Below are positions 17,844-26,821 of a stretch of DNA of 64,000 bases, in pieces. Where the stretch lies: NCBI GenBank assembly GCA_030536995.1, contig JAUNOY010000003.1, positions 62,001 through 126,000 on the forward strand. Direction: 5' to 3'. This stretch comes from Eubacteriales bacterium. GTDB lineage: Bacteria > Bacillota > Clostridia > Lachnospirales > Lachnospiraceae. The position numbers were made by a program, and so were the translations under genes. The notes under the pieces are model-generated. The model made no database searches and was not told where the DNA came from. It was given only the letters and a program-made list of their open reading frames with translations. The first letter of the stretch is position 1, and every line of letters starts with the position of its first letter.

Positions 17844-17864
17844 CCCAGCAGGAATCCTGCTGGG
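17844..17864 (-). terminator. Hairpin between hsp20 and dnaJ
   Basis: CCCAGCAGG-AAT-CCTGCTGGG is a perfect stem in the intercistronic gap. Only a weak T stretch follows on the minus strand (TACTTTTG), so it is more likely an attenuator or RNA-processing stem than a full terminator. Confidence 0.5.
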
Positions 17865-17886
17865 CTTATTACATTTCCCTGAAGGA

Positions 17887-18348
17887 TTATCCTTCAATGG
17901 AGATATAGTGTTTTTTCTCTTCTACTGCTTTCTGCTCTTCTTTAGGAACTGTAAATCTTAAGATTCCATCTTCGTACTTCGGATGAATATCTTTTTCAGT
18001 TACATGCTCTCCCACATAAAAGCTTCGGCTCATGCTGCCTGCATAACGCTCTCGTCTGATATATCTGCCATCCTTATCTTGCTCATCCTTATCCAGCCCT
18101 TTGGCTGCGCTGACTGTAAGACAGCCATTTTCAAGCTGCATCTGGATTTCGTCTTTCTTAAATCCAGGAAGATCAATATCTACTTCAAATTCCTTATCAG
18201 TTTCTTTCACATCAGTCTTCATCATGTTCTTAGCATGTTTACCATACAACTCTTTGTCCACATCCGGAAATGCCGGGAAGGATGGGAATCTGAAATCATT
18301 CATAAAGTTATCAAATAAATCTTCTCCAAAAATACTAGGTCTTAACAT
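17887..18348 (-). CDS. hsp20: Hsp20 / alpha-crystallin small heat-shock protein
   Basis: A 153-residue ATP-independent holdase. An N-terminal segment (MLRPSIFGEDLFDNFMNDF) precedes the alpha-crystallin domain (about 45-145) with DIDLPGFKKDEIQMQLENG, LTVSAAKG, GSMSRSFYVGEHV and YEDGILRFTVPK, and an ISIEG tail in place of the usual IxI motif. It is the first gene of the heat-shock operon with the dnaJ-like gene, behind a sigma-A promoter overlapped by a CIRCE operator. Confidence 0.93.
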   Translation of the reverse strand: MLRPSIFGEDLFDNFMNDFRFPSFPAFPDVDKELYGKHAKNMMKTDVKETDKEFEVDIDLPGFKKDEIQMQLENGCLTVSAAKGLDKDEQDKDGRYIRRERYAGSMSRSFYVGEHVTEKDIHPKYEDGILRFTVPKEEQKAVEEKKHYISIEG

Positions 18349-18468
18349 AAGTCATTCTCCTTTCATGAGATGAAATAAATATATATTAGCACTATTGGGA
18401 AAATCCAAAGTGTCGAGTTTTTAAGAACTATGGGAATTGGATTTTTCCTCTTCCTTTGTTCTACTTGT

Positions 18469-18510
18469 GTTATAACACTTTATTTAGCACTCGTCAAGAG
18501 GGAGCGCTAA
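18469..18510 (-). promoter_or_regulatory. CIRCE operator (HrcA) over the hsp20 promoter
   Basis: TTAGCACTC (18484-18492), nine bases, then GAGCGCTAA (18502-18510) is the CIRCE inverted repeat with one mismatch from TTAGCACTC-N9-GAGTGCTAA. On the minus strand TTGACG (18497-18492) lies inside it, and TATAAC (18474-18469) follows after 17 bases. HrcA repressor bound here would block the -35, so hsp20-dnaJ should be induced by heat. hrcA itself is not in the window. Confidence 0.85.
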
Positions 18511-19352
18511 TATTTTTGTGAAGATTTTGTGACCAGATGATACTCCCCCAGCATTGTCTCATGATATGCCGCGCGCTTTCTAAGAAGCATGAGTTTTTTT
18601 ATTTCCTGTAATTCATCTGTTTTGATTTTTTCAAGTTTTTTGAGACGGCTTTCATCCAAAACAATCTCCGACACATATTTCTCGTACAACTCAGATTTGG
18701 AATTCCACAGGACTGCTTTTTCCCCGTAACGTATCTTTATATCACGAGCTATTAAAAGTCCTTCCGGATCGAAATCCCCTGAATAGTACAGGATATGATC
18801 TTCTGCCTTTACGCTGCTCAGTTCTCTCATATAGTCCTGATAATTCTGGTTCAGACGAATATAATCGTTATTCAGGTCGTTCCACCAGGTATATATTTTT
18901 TCTCTGTCTTTATTCTGCATTTCCGGGATTTTTCCAGGATTAATCCGTATACGCTCCAAAAGCGTGGGTTCAAGAGAAGAACTCTCTATAAAAAGATTTT
19001 CCACCCGGATAACCATTCGTTCAATTTCCACCGTGGCTTCCGAGAGCTGATAACGAAATTTTTTATTCTTAAACTCTTCTATTGTGGATACCTTGCGGGT
19101 ATCCTGCATCGTAATCAGGTTTCCCCAGGATACCAGAGCATTCAGATCCTGCTGACATTGTTCCGGTGTGTAATCCCGAAAATAAGAATCTTCTTTCAAT
19201 TCCTCATATATTTCTTCCTAATAAATCCAGTATTTCAGTTTCTCTGACTTTAAATAAAAAAGCCTGATGATGGGGCTGTATCTGTCCGTATTTTCTACGT
19301 TCAAATACTTCGCTTCCAACATCGGCTTTCTAAGAGTTTCATTTGTTTGCAT
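18507..19352 (-). pseudogene. Wadjet operon remnant: DUF2397 (TIGR02677) start fused to DUF2399 (TIGR02679) end
   Basis: From an ATG at 19352 the frame reads an N-terminus typical of TIGR02677/DUF2397 (LEAKYLNVENTDRY, LKYWIY). It then meets TAG at 19220-19218 and continues as EEIYEELKEDSYFRDYTPEQ, WGNLITMQDTRKVSTIEEFK and WWNDLNNDYIRLNQNYQDYM. Right after VKAED (near 18797) it turns, without a frame change, into YYSGDFDPEGLLIARDIK, a Toprim-like DxD segment typical of DUF2399/TIGR02679 C-termini, and runs to a stop at 18507. These are the first and last genes of a four-gene Wadjet (TIGR02677-02678-02680-02679) operon. The ATPase and partner genes, and both inner halves, are missing. A good promoter remains upstream. 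I infer an internal deletion plus a nonsense mutation. The family names come from recall of the profiles, not a search. Confidence 0.75.
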
Positions 19353-19431
19353 TCTATTTACACAGACCTTTCTTTTTTTGTAAAACTGCCCTTTATCGTA
19401 CTATATTCGGTATACGGTTTTGCCTGTGCTT

Positions 19432-19460
19432 ATTATAACTTTTTCCTGACAGTAAATCAA
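19432..19460 (-). promoter_or_regulatory. Promoter upstream of the Wadjet remnant
   Basis: On the minus strand TTGATT (19460-19455) and TATAAT (19437-19432) have a 17-base spacer, 80 bases before the broken gene's ATG. It appears intact. Confidence 0.6.
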
Positions 19461-19466
19461 TTGTAA

Positions 19467-20159
19467 TTATAAGATAGACCTTACTCCCTGAGTTGTAAGC
19501 AGAACCTTTTTCACCGGGGGGAGCCCTTCTGTAAGGGCTGACGTCTGAGTGATGGGGATATAAATCCCATCTGAAGGACTGATAAGATCCCCCACAGCAA
19601 TGCATGGGCGCCAAAGCCATATTTCTGAATCATTCCCTCTGCTTCCCTGCGCTGTAGATGCCTGTGCTCCTGCTCCGACTCCTGCTGCGCTTTCTTCCTG
19701 CAGGCAGTATTCCAGTTCTTCGGAAGATGCTTTGAGTTTCTTCAATCCATTCTGCGAAATTGTGTGACCATAGCTGTCCGCGAGTCCGTTCAGAGCATCT
19801 TTTCCGATAAAAAGTACCGGTGTATTTCCAAGAGAAATTTCTTCGGGCGCATTTCCCGTCATCTGAAATTCTTTCATATCCACTGCTGTAAAGGTTGCGT
19901 CCATTGTATAATCCTTCCATCTAAGCTTTACCGGAATTTCATAAACAGGACTGACGGACAGAAAGCCTTCTGCCTTGGAGATTTCCTCCAGAAAGGCTTC
20001 GTCATAGGAAAGCTCCCCTAACTCTACAATTTCCTGATGTACCTTCCTGCTCTGTATTTCTCCGTATATCAGCTGTCCTCCCAGATACAGCACACTCACC
20101 GCCATCCCCAAAAGCAGGATCCAAAACGGGAAAAAATGTCTCTTTGGCTTTTTACTCAT
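19467..20159 (-). CDS. Single-pass membrane protein with MacB-core-like outer domain
   Basis: A 230-residue protein starting MSKKPKRHFFPFWILLLG: one N-terminal membrane helix (about 10-30), then an extracellular part. Stretches such as ISKAEGFLSVSPVYEIPVKL, ATFTAVDMKEFQM and IYIPITQTSAL recall the outer core domain of MacB/FtsX-type permeases, but no further helices follow. The ATG at 20159 overlaps the previous stop (ATGA); the longer open frame to 20285 lies wholly inside the neighbour. It is the last gene of the export-type cluster. I do not recognise the family; a role as an outer accessory part of the ABC complex is inferred from context. Confidence 0.6.
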   Translation of the reverse strand: MSKKPKRHFFPFWILLLGMAVSVLYLGGQLIYGEIQSRKVHQEIVELGELSYDEAFLEEISKAEGFLSVSPVYEIPVKLRWKDYTMDATFTAVDMKEFQMTGNAPEEISLGNTPVLFIGKDALNGLADSYGHTISQNGLKKLKASSEELEYCLQEESAAGVGAGAQASTAQGSRGNDSEIWLWRPCIAVGDLISPSDGIYIPITQTSALTEGLPPVKKVLLTTQGVRSIL

Positions 20160-21376
20160 ATACTGCCTCCATACATTTTTTTCATTTCTTCTATCCGCAC
20201 CTTCTGCCTGCGAAGCCGTCCCAGAAGAAGCACGATTACAGCCAGCATCCCTGCGCCTCCTGCTGCAATCACAGAAAACCACCATGAATTAGCCTTTTTC
20301 GGCTTCTCCACCTTGAGAGTCTGAATCTTCGGTTTGGTAATTTCCAGCTTAAACTTCTTTTCTTCTTTATGGGTATTTCCCCTCGAATCCTCATAGGCAA
20401 GCACAAGCTTTCCCTTCACATTCCCAAACATTTCACTTTCAGACGTTCCGGAATCCACACCCGGCTTCTCCATCGTTCTGGTGCCCACATACACCCGCAT
20501 CACACCTTCTCCCTGAGTCCCTGCCTCCATATTTCCTACGAAGACCTTCTCCTTTGGAAAAAGTCCCTTTCCTTTCAGAGAAACACGTACATTATTCACC
20601 GGAGTGCGGCTCAGATTCTGTACCTTCACGGAAAGCATCAGCGTATCTGTTGAGGCTGCTTCTGCCGGAATATCCCCGCATTCCAGATGCACCTTTGAGG
20701 GCTGTACCACATGAAATTCCAGTCTCTCTGTTCCTGTACACGCAGTTCCTTTTTTATCCTCATATTCAAAAGAAGCCGTCACCGGCACAAAACCCTCTTC
20801 TGCACCAGGCATCACCTTTACCATACTGTTCAGATAAATTTTCTCTTTTGCACCCACTCTGCCAAAATAAAAGGATTTTTCAGAAAGAAAAACGTCCTTC
20901 GCTTCCACTGACAGGGTTACTTTTAGATTATAAATTCGATCCTGCGCACCTTTGTTAACCAACACAGCTTCCAGAGCAGTCTCGCTTCCTGCCTTCACCT
21001 CTGCCCCTGACAGATTGCAGCTTTCCAGCATAAGCTTTGGCTGACGAATGATTTTTTCAGATGTGCCGGAGGGACTTCCGCTGCTGTAGCCTCCCATATA
21101 GCCTCCGCCCACAGAGCCCATATCCGCCCCGTCACCTATATTGTTGTCTGCGCCGTTACCATCGCCGCCATTTCCATCTGTATGATCCTGCAGTCCGTTT
21201 CCATCTGTAAAAATATCCTCCCCCGTTATTTCTGTTTCCGTATCCGGAACCTCCTCCAGAACAACATTTGACACAAAATCCGAACCATAGACGTTTACTT
21301 CCAGCATTCCGGTTCCAAGCAAAAGCGCCATTACAGCCGCTCCTGCTGTCACGCTCCATCTCTTACCCTTCCTCAT
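20156..21376 (-). CDS. Secreted, C-terminally anchored COG1361-like protein
   Basis: A 406-residue surface protein: signal peptide (MRKGKRWSVTAGAAVMALLL), a low-complexity Gly/Asn/Asp linker (about 55-100), two or three beta-rich NEW3/COG1361-type domains (about 110-345: VLVNKGAQDRIYNLKVTL, VQNLSRTPVNNVRVSLKGKG), a membrane helix (about 365-390) and a basic tail. Such proteins often sit beside ABC exporters and may form an extracellular scaffold. It overlaps the ATPase gene by four bases and the next gene by four bases, so it is a core part of the operon. Exact function is unknown. Confidence 0.65.
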   Translation of the reverse strand: MRKGKRWSVTAGAAVMALLLGTGMLEVNVYGSDFVSNVVLEEVPDTETEITGEDIFTDGNGLQDHTDGNGGDGNGADNNIGDGADMGSVGGGYMGGYSSGSPSGTSEKIIRQPKLMLESCNLSGAEVKAGSETALEAVLVNKGAQDRIYNLKVTLSVEAKDVFLSEKSFYFGRVGAKEKIYLNSMVKVMPGAEEGFVPVTASFEYEDKKGTACTGTERLEFHVVQPSKVHLECGDIPAEAASTDTLMLSVKVQNLSRTPVNNVRVSLKGKGLFPKEKVFVGNMEAGTQGEGVMRVYVGTRTMEKPGVDSGTSESEMFGNVKGKLVLAYEDSRGNTHKEEKKFKLEITKPKIQTLKVEKPKKANSWWFSVIAAGGAGMLAVIVLLLGRLRRQKVRIEEMKKMYGGSI

Positions 21377-22065
21377 AATTCTTCCCCTCCTTGTGTTCTT
21401 TCGCTCAACACTCCGCCGTCCATCTCAAAAACCCTGTCGCACAGAATCCGGATATCCTCTGCATTGTGACTTGCCAGAAGAATCGTCTTTCCTCTGTCCT
21501 TTAAGTCAAGAAGAATCTGCCTGATTTCTTCTACTCCATGTTTATCAAGACCATTAAATGGCTCGTCCAGAATGAGAAGCTTTGGGTCCTCCATAATCGC
21601 CTGAGCTATGCCCAGACGCTGGCGCATACCCAGAGAATACTTTGCCACTGCTTTTTTCATATCCGGATTAAGCCCCACTTTTTTCATAACAAGACGGATA
21701 TCTGCCGCAGATATGAGTTTCTTCATCCCTGCCAGAATTTCCAGATTTCGAAATCCTGACATATTTGTAAGAAATCCCGGAGATTCAATAATGACTCCCA
21801 GACTGGAAGGGAAGTCTGTATCCTTTCCAATCTCCTGCCCCAGAACACGAATCCGCCCTGTTGTAACAGGGTAAAAACCACAGATACACTTCATAAGAAC
21901 CGTTTTTCCGGAACCGTTATTTCCCACGATTCCGCAAACCTCGCCCGGATAAAGAGTCAGGTTTGCCTCCTTTAAAACAAGGTCTTCTCCAAAGCATTTC
22001 GTCACCTTTGAAACCTCAATAACTGCATCCTGTTCTCTTATCTTACAGGTCTTCCAGCTTTTCAT
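21373..22065 (-). CDS. ABC transporter ATP-binding protein (ABC-2 exporter type)
   Basis: A 230-residue single ABC module. It has Walker A GNNGSGKTVLMK, Q-loop VIIESPGFL, signature YSLGMRQRLGIAQ, Walker B LLILDEPFNGLD and the switch histidine in LLASHNAEDI. The arrangement is that of drug/peptide exporters (CcmA-like). AGGAATT-type spacing with GGAGG seven bases before the ATG at 22065 supports that start over one 15 bases upstream. It is likely the only ATPase for the two permeases of this cluster (22043-22774 and 24371-25270). Confidence 0.9.
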   Translation of the reverse strand: MKSWKTCKIREQDAVIEVSKVTKCFGEDLVLKEANLTLYPGEVCGIVGNNGSGKTVLMKCICGFYPVTTGRIRVLGQEIGKDTDFPSSLGVIIESPGFLTNMSGFRNLEILAGMKKLISAADIRLVMKKVGLNPDMKKAVAKYSLGMRQRLGIAQAIMEDPKLLILDEPFNGLDKHGVEEIRQILLDLKDRGKTILLASHNAEDIRILCDRVFEMDGGVLSERTQGGEEL

Positions 22066-22774
22066 ATAAAATTCCTCCATGTACTACCATTAAAAATCCA
22101 AGAAACAGAAGCAGAAACATCCACAAACCAAGCCCGTTTTCTCCCCATTTGGCGCTGCCCTCCACCCACTGGGGCGGATAGAGCCACAAAGCTTTTTTGA
22201 AATACCGGTCCCGAAGAATCACACAAAAATAATAACTGACAAAGGGAAGTCCAAGAGCCAGATAAACCGAGTTTCCCAGCGCCCCGCAGATTCCTCCAAA
22301 GGATGCCAGAATCCCTCCCAGAAGAGAACTTCGAAGGATGAGAAACAGTAAAGATACGAAACTGTCTGCAGCAATTTTCCCCTGCGCCTCTCTGGGAAAA
22401 AACACAGTAAAAAATGCAAAACAGACAAATATTCCTGCGAACAGAACAGCCAGAAAACCGCCCAACGAGGTAGTAAACACCTTGCTTTCCACATAGTATC
22501 GCCGCCCTGTTCTGGGTAATGCTGACTTTAAAAATCCTCCCTGTTTTTCCAACAGGAAGGAATCACTCCAGGGCAGAACTGCCGCAATGGGAAGAAGAAG
22601 GAGAAAGGGACGGGAGGAAAATGCTTTTGCTTCCATTTCAAGGAAATGTCCTGCTTCCAGCAACTTTTTCAGCGCCTCTCCATCAGGATAGGAAGCTCCG
22701 AAAAACAATCCGCATGACGCGATTACAATACCCAAAAAGAAATTTTTAGCCCTGAAAAGTCTTCGGATTTCCAT
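22043..22774 (-). CDS. ABC-2-type membrane protein of the export cluster
   Basis: A 243-residue protein with about six hydrophobic helices. It starts with a short amphipathic stretch (MEIRRLFRAKNFFLGIVIAS) typical of ABC-2 permeases, with a loop (WSDSFLLEKQGGFLKSALPRTGRRYYVESK) matching the cytoplasmic region after the second helix. Its end overlaps the start of the ATPase gene. No family-specific motif shows the substrate. It probably pairs with the permease at 24371-25270. Confidence 0.7.
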   Translation of the reverse strand: MEIRRLFRAKNFFLGIVIASCGLFFGASYPDGEALKKLLEAGHFLEMEAKAFSSRPFLLLLPIAAVLPWSDSFLLEKQGGFLKSALPRTGRRYYVESKVFTTSLGGFLAVLFAGIFVCFAFFTVFFPREAQGKIAADSFVSLLFLILRSSLLGGILASFGGICGALGNSVYLALGLPFVSYYFCVILRDRYFKKALWLYPPQWVEGSAKWGENGLGLWMFLLLFLGFLMVVHGGILYEKLEDL

Positions 22775-22801
22775 CTTTTTTTCTCCTTTCCCAAATCTGT
22801 T

Positions 22802-24343
22802 TCAATACCCCAGTGAACGGTTGATCACGCTTCCGTCAATGGCGTTAATGGTAAGATAACTCTTGCTCTTCGAGCTATTTGTATAATCTTCTGTTCCCTG
22901 AGCTTTCTCTTCCTCTGTGCTCTTTGCAGTATAGCTTCCAAAGAAATCCCAGGCAGGAACAAGAATGCCGTTCTTGCTGTCTGTAGATGGCTCGTAAATT
23001 CTTGTATAACCAAAAACAATTCTGTCAATATCGTATCTTTGTTCCCTTTCATCTTCCGTCCACTGTGCATTCTGAATCAGCATCATTTTTTCATAAGTCT
23101 TTATAATCTCATCAAAGGATTTCAGCTTTACCTCCTGGGTTTTCGTCTCTTTGACATCATAGTAATTGTTGAAATCCACCAGACTGATACCGTCAGAGCC
23201 AATATAGAACGTCAGCTCCTCATATCCCCATGTTGGCATATCGCCCGACAAATCTTCTGCTTCCCCTCCCGGATCAGAGGTATAAGTAACCGGAATCCCG
23301 TCAATCTTTCTGGAATAGTGAAAGATATATCCCACATCAAAAATGCTGTTCTCTTTCTCCCCCGGTATTTCCCCCAGGTAAAGACCGTAATCCCAGGCAG
23401 TCAGCTCCATATTCGGAATTTCCAGAAGCTTCACTTTTTCATCCGAAATTCTTTTCGCTTCCTCAAAGGTCAGCTTCTGGCGCTTCTTCAGTTCCTCCTC
23501 ATCCGGAAAGTCTTTGATATGATTTCCTTCTCTGTACCCGCTGTATTCCTCCCAGCTTATATACATGGACGTATCCAGTTTTTCATCTGATGTGAGATCG
23601 CGGATACTCATCTCAAAAGGTCTGTAATCCCCTTTTTGAAGATGATAGGTGTAATGTTTTCCCTCCGGAGTTTCCGCCACTCCGCTAAATTGATCCTCAC
23701 TGATCCAACTGCCGCCTGTTCCTTCATAGTCCACCTGTTCCAGCCCGAACTGAGGTTTTACTTCTTCCGGTGTAACCTCTTCCGGCGCAGTTTCATATTC
23801 TGCTTCCAGCTCTTCTATAATCTGATAAATATCAACATTATAATTTCCGTTTTCATCCTTTCCCCATCCATTAGGATCCAGTTCCCCTGCTGCCAGATAT
23901 GCTTTCCAGCGATTCAGTTCTTTCAGAATCTGTGGTTTTGTTCTTCTGTGCCAGGTGTTTCCTGAATATATTTTTGCATCCGGGAAAAATATCTCCGTCA
24001 GCTTATCAATGGTCTCCTGGTCAAAGGGATGCTGACTGACTGAAATTACAGAAGCTTTTTCTACATCCGGAATTTCAACCTCTGCATCTGTGTGAATGGT
24101 CAAAAGTCCTGTCTCGTCCTTTTCTTCACTTTGATATGTCTTTGGCGCCCCTAGGATTTCTCTTATTGTCTTCCCCTTTTTTTCTCCGTCTGAGTCCCCT
24201 TTTTTATCAGCCTCCTCGTAATTTTTTTCCGCTTCTTTTCCTTTCATTTTTACAAGTGATTCCTCTGGTGTCCGGGCGCATCCCGTCAAAATGCCTGCTG
24301 CCAGAAATATACTCCCTGCCAAAATCACAGCCTGTTTTTTCAT
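22802..24343 (-). CDS. Large lipoprotein, paralogue 2 (unknown function)
   Basis: A 513-residue lipoprotein with the lipobox LTGC (cysteine 22) followed by ARTPEESLVKMKGK and a charged linker. The mature protein is rich in Asp/Glu/Tyr, and its C-terminal half includes IDGIPVTYT, MPTWGYEELTFYIGSDGI and ILVPAWDFFGS, ending LTINAIDGSVINRSLGY. It is a clear paralogue of the 25286-26821 product: the same landmarks occur in the same order with similar lengths. The two genes flank a permease gene. The tail resembles PepSY-like or regulatory lipoprotein beta-sheets, but I cannot assign a family. A ligand- or antibiotic-sensing role next to the exporter is inferred. Confidence 0.7.
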   Translation of the reverse strand: MKKQAVILAGSIFLAAGILTGCARTPEESLVKMKGKEAEKNYEEADKKGDSDGEKKGKTIREILGAPKTYQSEEKDETGLLTIHTDAEVEIPDVEKASVISVSQHPFDQETIDKLTEIFFPDAKIYSGNTWHRRTKPQILKELNRWKAYLAAGELDPNGWGKDENGNYNVDIYQIIEELEAEYETAPEEVTPEEVKPQFGLEQVDYEGTGGSWISEDQFSGVAETPEGKHYTYHLQKGDYRPFEMSIRDLTSDEKLDTSMYISWEEYSGYREGNHIKDFPDEEELKKRQKLTFEEAKRISDEKVKLLEIPNMELTAWDYGLYLGEIPGEKENSIFDVGYIFHYSRKIDGIPVTYTSDPGGEAEDLSGDMPTWGYEELTFYIGSDGISLVDFNNYYDVKETKTQEVKLKSFDEIIKTYEKMMLIQNAQWTEDEREQRYDIDRIVFGYTRIYEPSTDSKNGILVPAWDFFGSYTAKSTEEEKAQGTEDYTNSSKSKSYLTINAIDGSVINRSLGY

Positions 24344-24370
24344 ATTTTTGTCCTTCCTTTCCCCTGATAT

Positions 24371-25270
24371 TTATTCATTGGCTCCTCCAAGAAATCCAAA
24401 ATGATATTTTTTTATCAGCCATCCGCACAGCAGTCCCAGACCGAGAATCAGCCCTGTAAAAACAAGGCAGGACTGCCCCACTGTGGGAAGCTTATCGTAA
24501 CCGAAATTATGTCTGGCATATGCTGCATGACTCAGGGGGCTTATCCACCCTATGAGAACATTTACCTTATACATTTCATATTCCTCATATCCCAGAAGCA
24601 CACGGAGAACTCTGGGGTCAAGGAGAAATCCGTAAAGACAGAACAGCATTCCTGCCAAAAGCCCCTTTCCCTTCCCCGGCAGCAGATTCCCTGCCAGAAT
24701 AACGAGACTGAGCGTCAGACAAAAAAGAAATAAAAGCAATATTACCCCAAAGGTACATCCGTAAGGGAGAATTCCTTCCATCACTTTCACAGTCGAAGGC
24801 ACGCTTAATTCCTCCCCCAGTTTCGAATAAGCAAGCCTTGCCGCCGTATCGCTCCACACATTCCCCGGATAAGCATTCTCCATGCACAGAACCATAGTGG
24901 ATGCCATCATAAACACCACATAGAGCGCAGATACCACCAGTACATAGACAAGCTGTCCCATCAGCCATTTCCTTTTTGTGGTACGGTACAGGTAATAAGG
25001 CGTTATCGCGCTTAAACAGGGCAGATCCGAAAACAAAAGGAGCAGAAGAACTGCGCTCAGCAAAATCGCCGTGGCGTCTCCAAAAGTCCACAAAAAGGGT
25101 TCCGTCACCTGTACTGGAGATTTATAAGTTTCTATTACAGGAATCACCCTTCCGCTCAGAAGAAAGCAAAGAACAAATCCCAGAAGGAAGGTAAGGATTA
25201 CCTTGGGTTTACGCCAGAATCCCAGAAAATTAAAACGAATTACCGAAAAAATCCCGCCCACTTCTCTCAC
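24371..25270 (-). CDS. ABC-2-type permease of the export cluster
   Basis: A 299-residue membrane protein with about six to seven hydrophobic helices. The N-terminal segment FSVIRFNFLGFWRKPKVILT is typical of ABC-2 permeases, followed by PYYLYRTTKRKWLMGQLVYV, the usual cytoplasmic stretch after helix two. A large outer loop lies between helices three and four. Start codon: GTG at 25270, or a GTG nine bases further on; both have AAGGA upstream. It is sandwiched between the paralogous lipoprotein genes, 15 bases after the first and 27 before the second. Confidence 0.7.
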   Translation of the reverse strand: MREVGGIFSVIRFNFLGFWRKPKVILTFLLGFVLCFLLSGRVIPVIETYKSPVQVTEPFLWTFGDATAILLSAVLLLLLFSDLPCLSAITPYYLYRTTKRKWLMGQLVYVLVVSALYVVFMMASTMVLCMENAYPGNVWSDTAARLAYSKLGEELSVPSTVKVMEGILPYGCTFGVILLLFLFCLTLSLVILAGNLLPGKGKGLLAGMLFCLYGFLLDPRVLRVLLGYEEYEMYKVNVLIGWISPLSHAAYARHNFGYDKLPTVGQSCLVFTGLILGLGLLCGWLIKKYHFGFLGGANE

Positions 25271-25285
25271 CTGTCCTTCTGTTCT

Positions 25286-26821
25286 TTAATATCCAAGCCC
25301 TCGGTCAATCACGCTGCCGTCAATGGCATTGATGGTAAGATAGCTCTGGTATTTCAAATCGTTTGTGTACGTTTCCCCTGTTGTGTATTCTGATGTGAAG
25401 CTTCCGAAAAAATCCCATACAGGTACAAGAATCCCACTTGTGCTGTCTGTGGAAGGCTCATAAATCCGGCTGTACCCAAAGGTAATTCTGTCAATATGAA
25501 ACACTTCACTTTTCAGGTCTTCCCCCATATTTGCATTCTGAATCAACATCATTTTTTCATAAATATCCATAATCTCATCAAAGGATTTCAGATTTACTTG
25601 CTGGGTTTTTGTCTCTCCGATGTCATAGAGATTGTTAAACTCCACCTTACCGATTCCATCAGAGCCCACATAAATATTAAGCCCCTCATATCCCCAGGTC
25701 TCCATATCACTGTCCATATCCTCAAGAGCTCCGCCCCGCTCCATAGTGTAAGTAATGGGGATATTTCCCAGTTTTCTTGTATAATGGAACACATATCCAA
25801 AATCCTGAGCTGTTCTTTTATATTCATCTCCGCTCTGAGCGAAATCTTCAGCCCATGCAACGGCATATTCCCATTCTGTCATCTCCATATTTGGAATTTC
25901 CAGAAGCTCTACCTTTTCCTGCGCAATTGCCAGAGCATCCTCAGGACTAAGCTTTATCTTCTTTTCCATTTCTTCCTTTGACGGACTATCCGGTGCGTCC
26001 CCCATATATTCATACCAGTTTACACTTGTATTTTCTCCTTTGACCTCCTTGTAAATCCTTTCGATGGCAACCTCCATAGGCATAGAATTATAGCGTTTAA
26101 ATTGATACTTGTACTCTTTTCCATCTGCATCTTCCACATAAGAGTCAAAATAATCGTTCATTTCTTCTTCCTCTCCGGCTCCGAAAGCAGGCTTTACTTC
26201 CTCAAGAACACGTTTTTCCGGTGCACTTTCGTATTCTGTTTCCAGCTCTTCTATGTAGCTGTTAATATCAAAAAGAAGATTTCCATTTTCGTCTGTTCCC
26301 ATATCATAGGGGTCAAGATTCCCTTCTGACAGATACCCTTTCATTTCTGTGATATCCTTCCTCACATCCTCTTTCGTTCTCTGATAGTAGCTGGAAGCAG
26401 AATAAATTTTTGCATCCGGGAAAAAGGCACTTGTAATTTTATCCATCATTTCCTGATTAAATTCGTGCTGACTTACCTGAATAGCCGACGCCTTGTCTGC
26501 ATTTGGGATTTCCACCTTTGCATCTGTAAGAATCTTAATCTTTCCGGTTTCGTCAGTCGCTTCACTTTTAATGGTTTCCGGAGCATTCACAGTCTTACGG
26601 ATGCCGGATACGTTCCCGTCCTGATTTTTATGATCTTCTTTATTTTCCTGCTTTTTCTCTTCTTCTGTATTTTCCTCTGTATCGGCAGCTTCCTCATAAT
26701 TCTTTTCGCTGGATTTTCCTTTCATTTTCACCAGTGAATCTTTTGGGGTTTCTGCGCAGCCCGCCAGAGTTCCCGTTCCGAGGAAAACACAGAGCAACAA
26801 TGAAACGATTCTTTTTTTCAT
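25286..26821 (-). CDS. Large lipoprotein, paralogue 1 (unknown function)
   Basis: A 511-residue lipoprotein: signal peptide MKKRIVSLLLCVFLGTGTLAG, lipobox cysteine at 22, then AETPKDSLVKMKGKSSEKNYEE and an acidic Gln/Asn linker. It shares its domain order with the 22802-24343 product (VEIPNADKASAIQVSQHEF, FFPDAKIYS, LLEIPNMEMTEWEYA, IYVGSDGIGKVEFNNLYD, ILVPVWDFFGS and the end LTINAIDGSVIDRGLGY). It is the first gene of the export operon; the operator-like repeat GTTACA-N5-GTTACA lies about 80 bases upstream. Function unknown. Confidence 0.7.
   Translation of the reverse strand: MKKRIVSLLLCVFLGTGTLAGCAETPKDSLVKMKGKSSEKNYEEAADTEENTEEEKKQENKEDHKNQDGNVSGIRKTVNAPETIKSEATDETGKIKILTDAKVEIPNADKASAIQVSQHEFNQEMMDKITSAFFPDAKIYSASSYYQRTKEDVRKDITEMKGYLSEGNLDPYDMGTDENGNLLFDINSYIEELETEYESAPEKRVLEEVKPAFGAGEEEEMNDYFDSYVEDADGKEYKYQFKRYNSMPMEVAIERIYKEVKGENTSVNWYEYMGDAPDSPSKEEMEKKIKLSPEDALAIAQEKVELLEIPNMEMTEWEYAVAWAEDFAQSGDEYKRTAQDFGYVFHYTRKLGNIPITYTMERGGALEDMDSDMETWGYEGLNIYVGSDGIGKVEFNNLYDIGETKTQQVNLKSFDEIMDIYEKMMLIQNANMGEDLKSEVFHIDRITFGYSRIYEPSTDSTSGILVPVWDFFGSFTSEYTTGETYTNDLKYQSYLTINAIDGSVIDRGLGY

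Noticed and set aside
18386-18393. TTAGCACT, possible second CIRCE
   Set aside because: Only one half-site is present; the expected right arm nine bases on is missing, and the site lies between promoter and gene as part of an imperfect stem.
19218-19220. TAG read as pyrrolysine or suppressed stop
   Set aside because: No pyrrolysine genes are in the window and the gene is also internally deleted, so a plain nonsense mutation is simpler.
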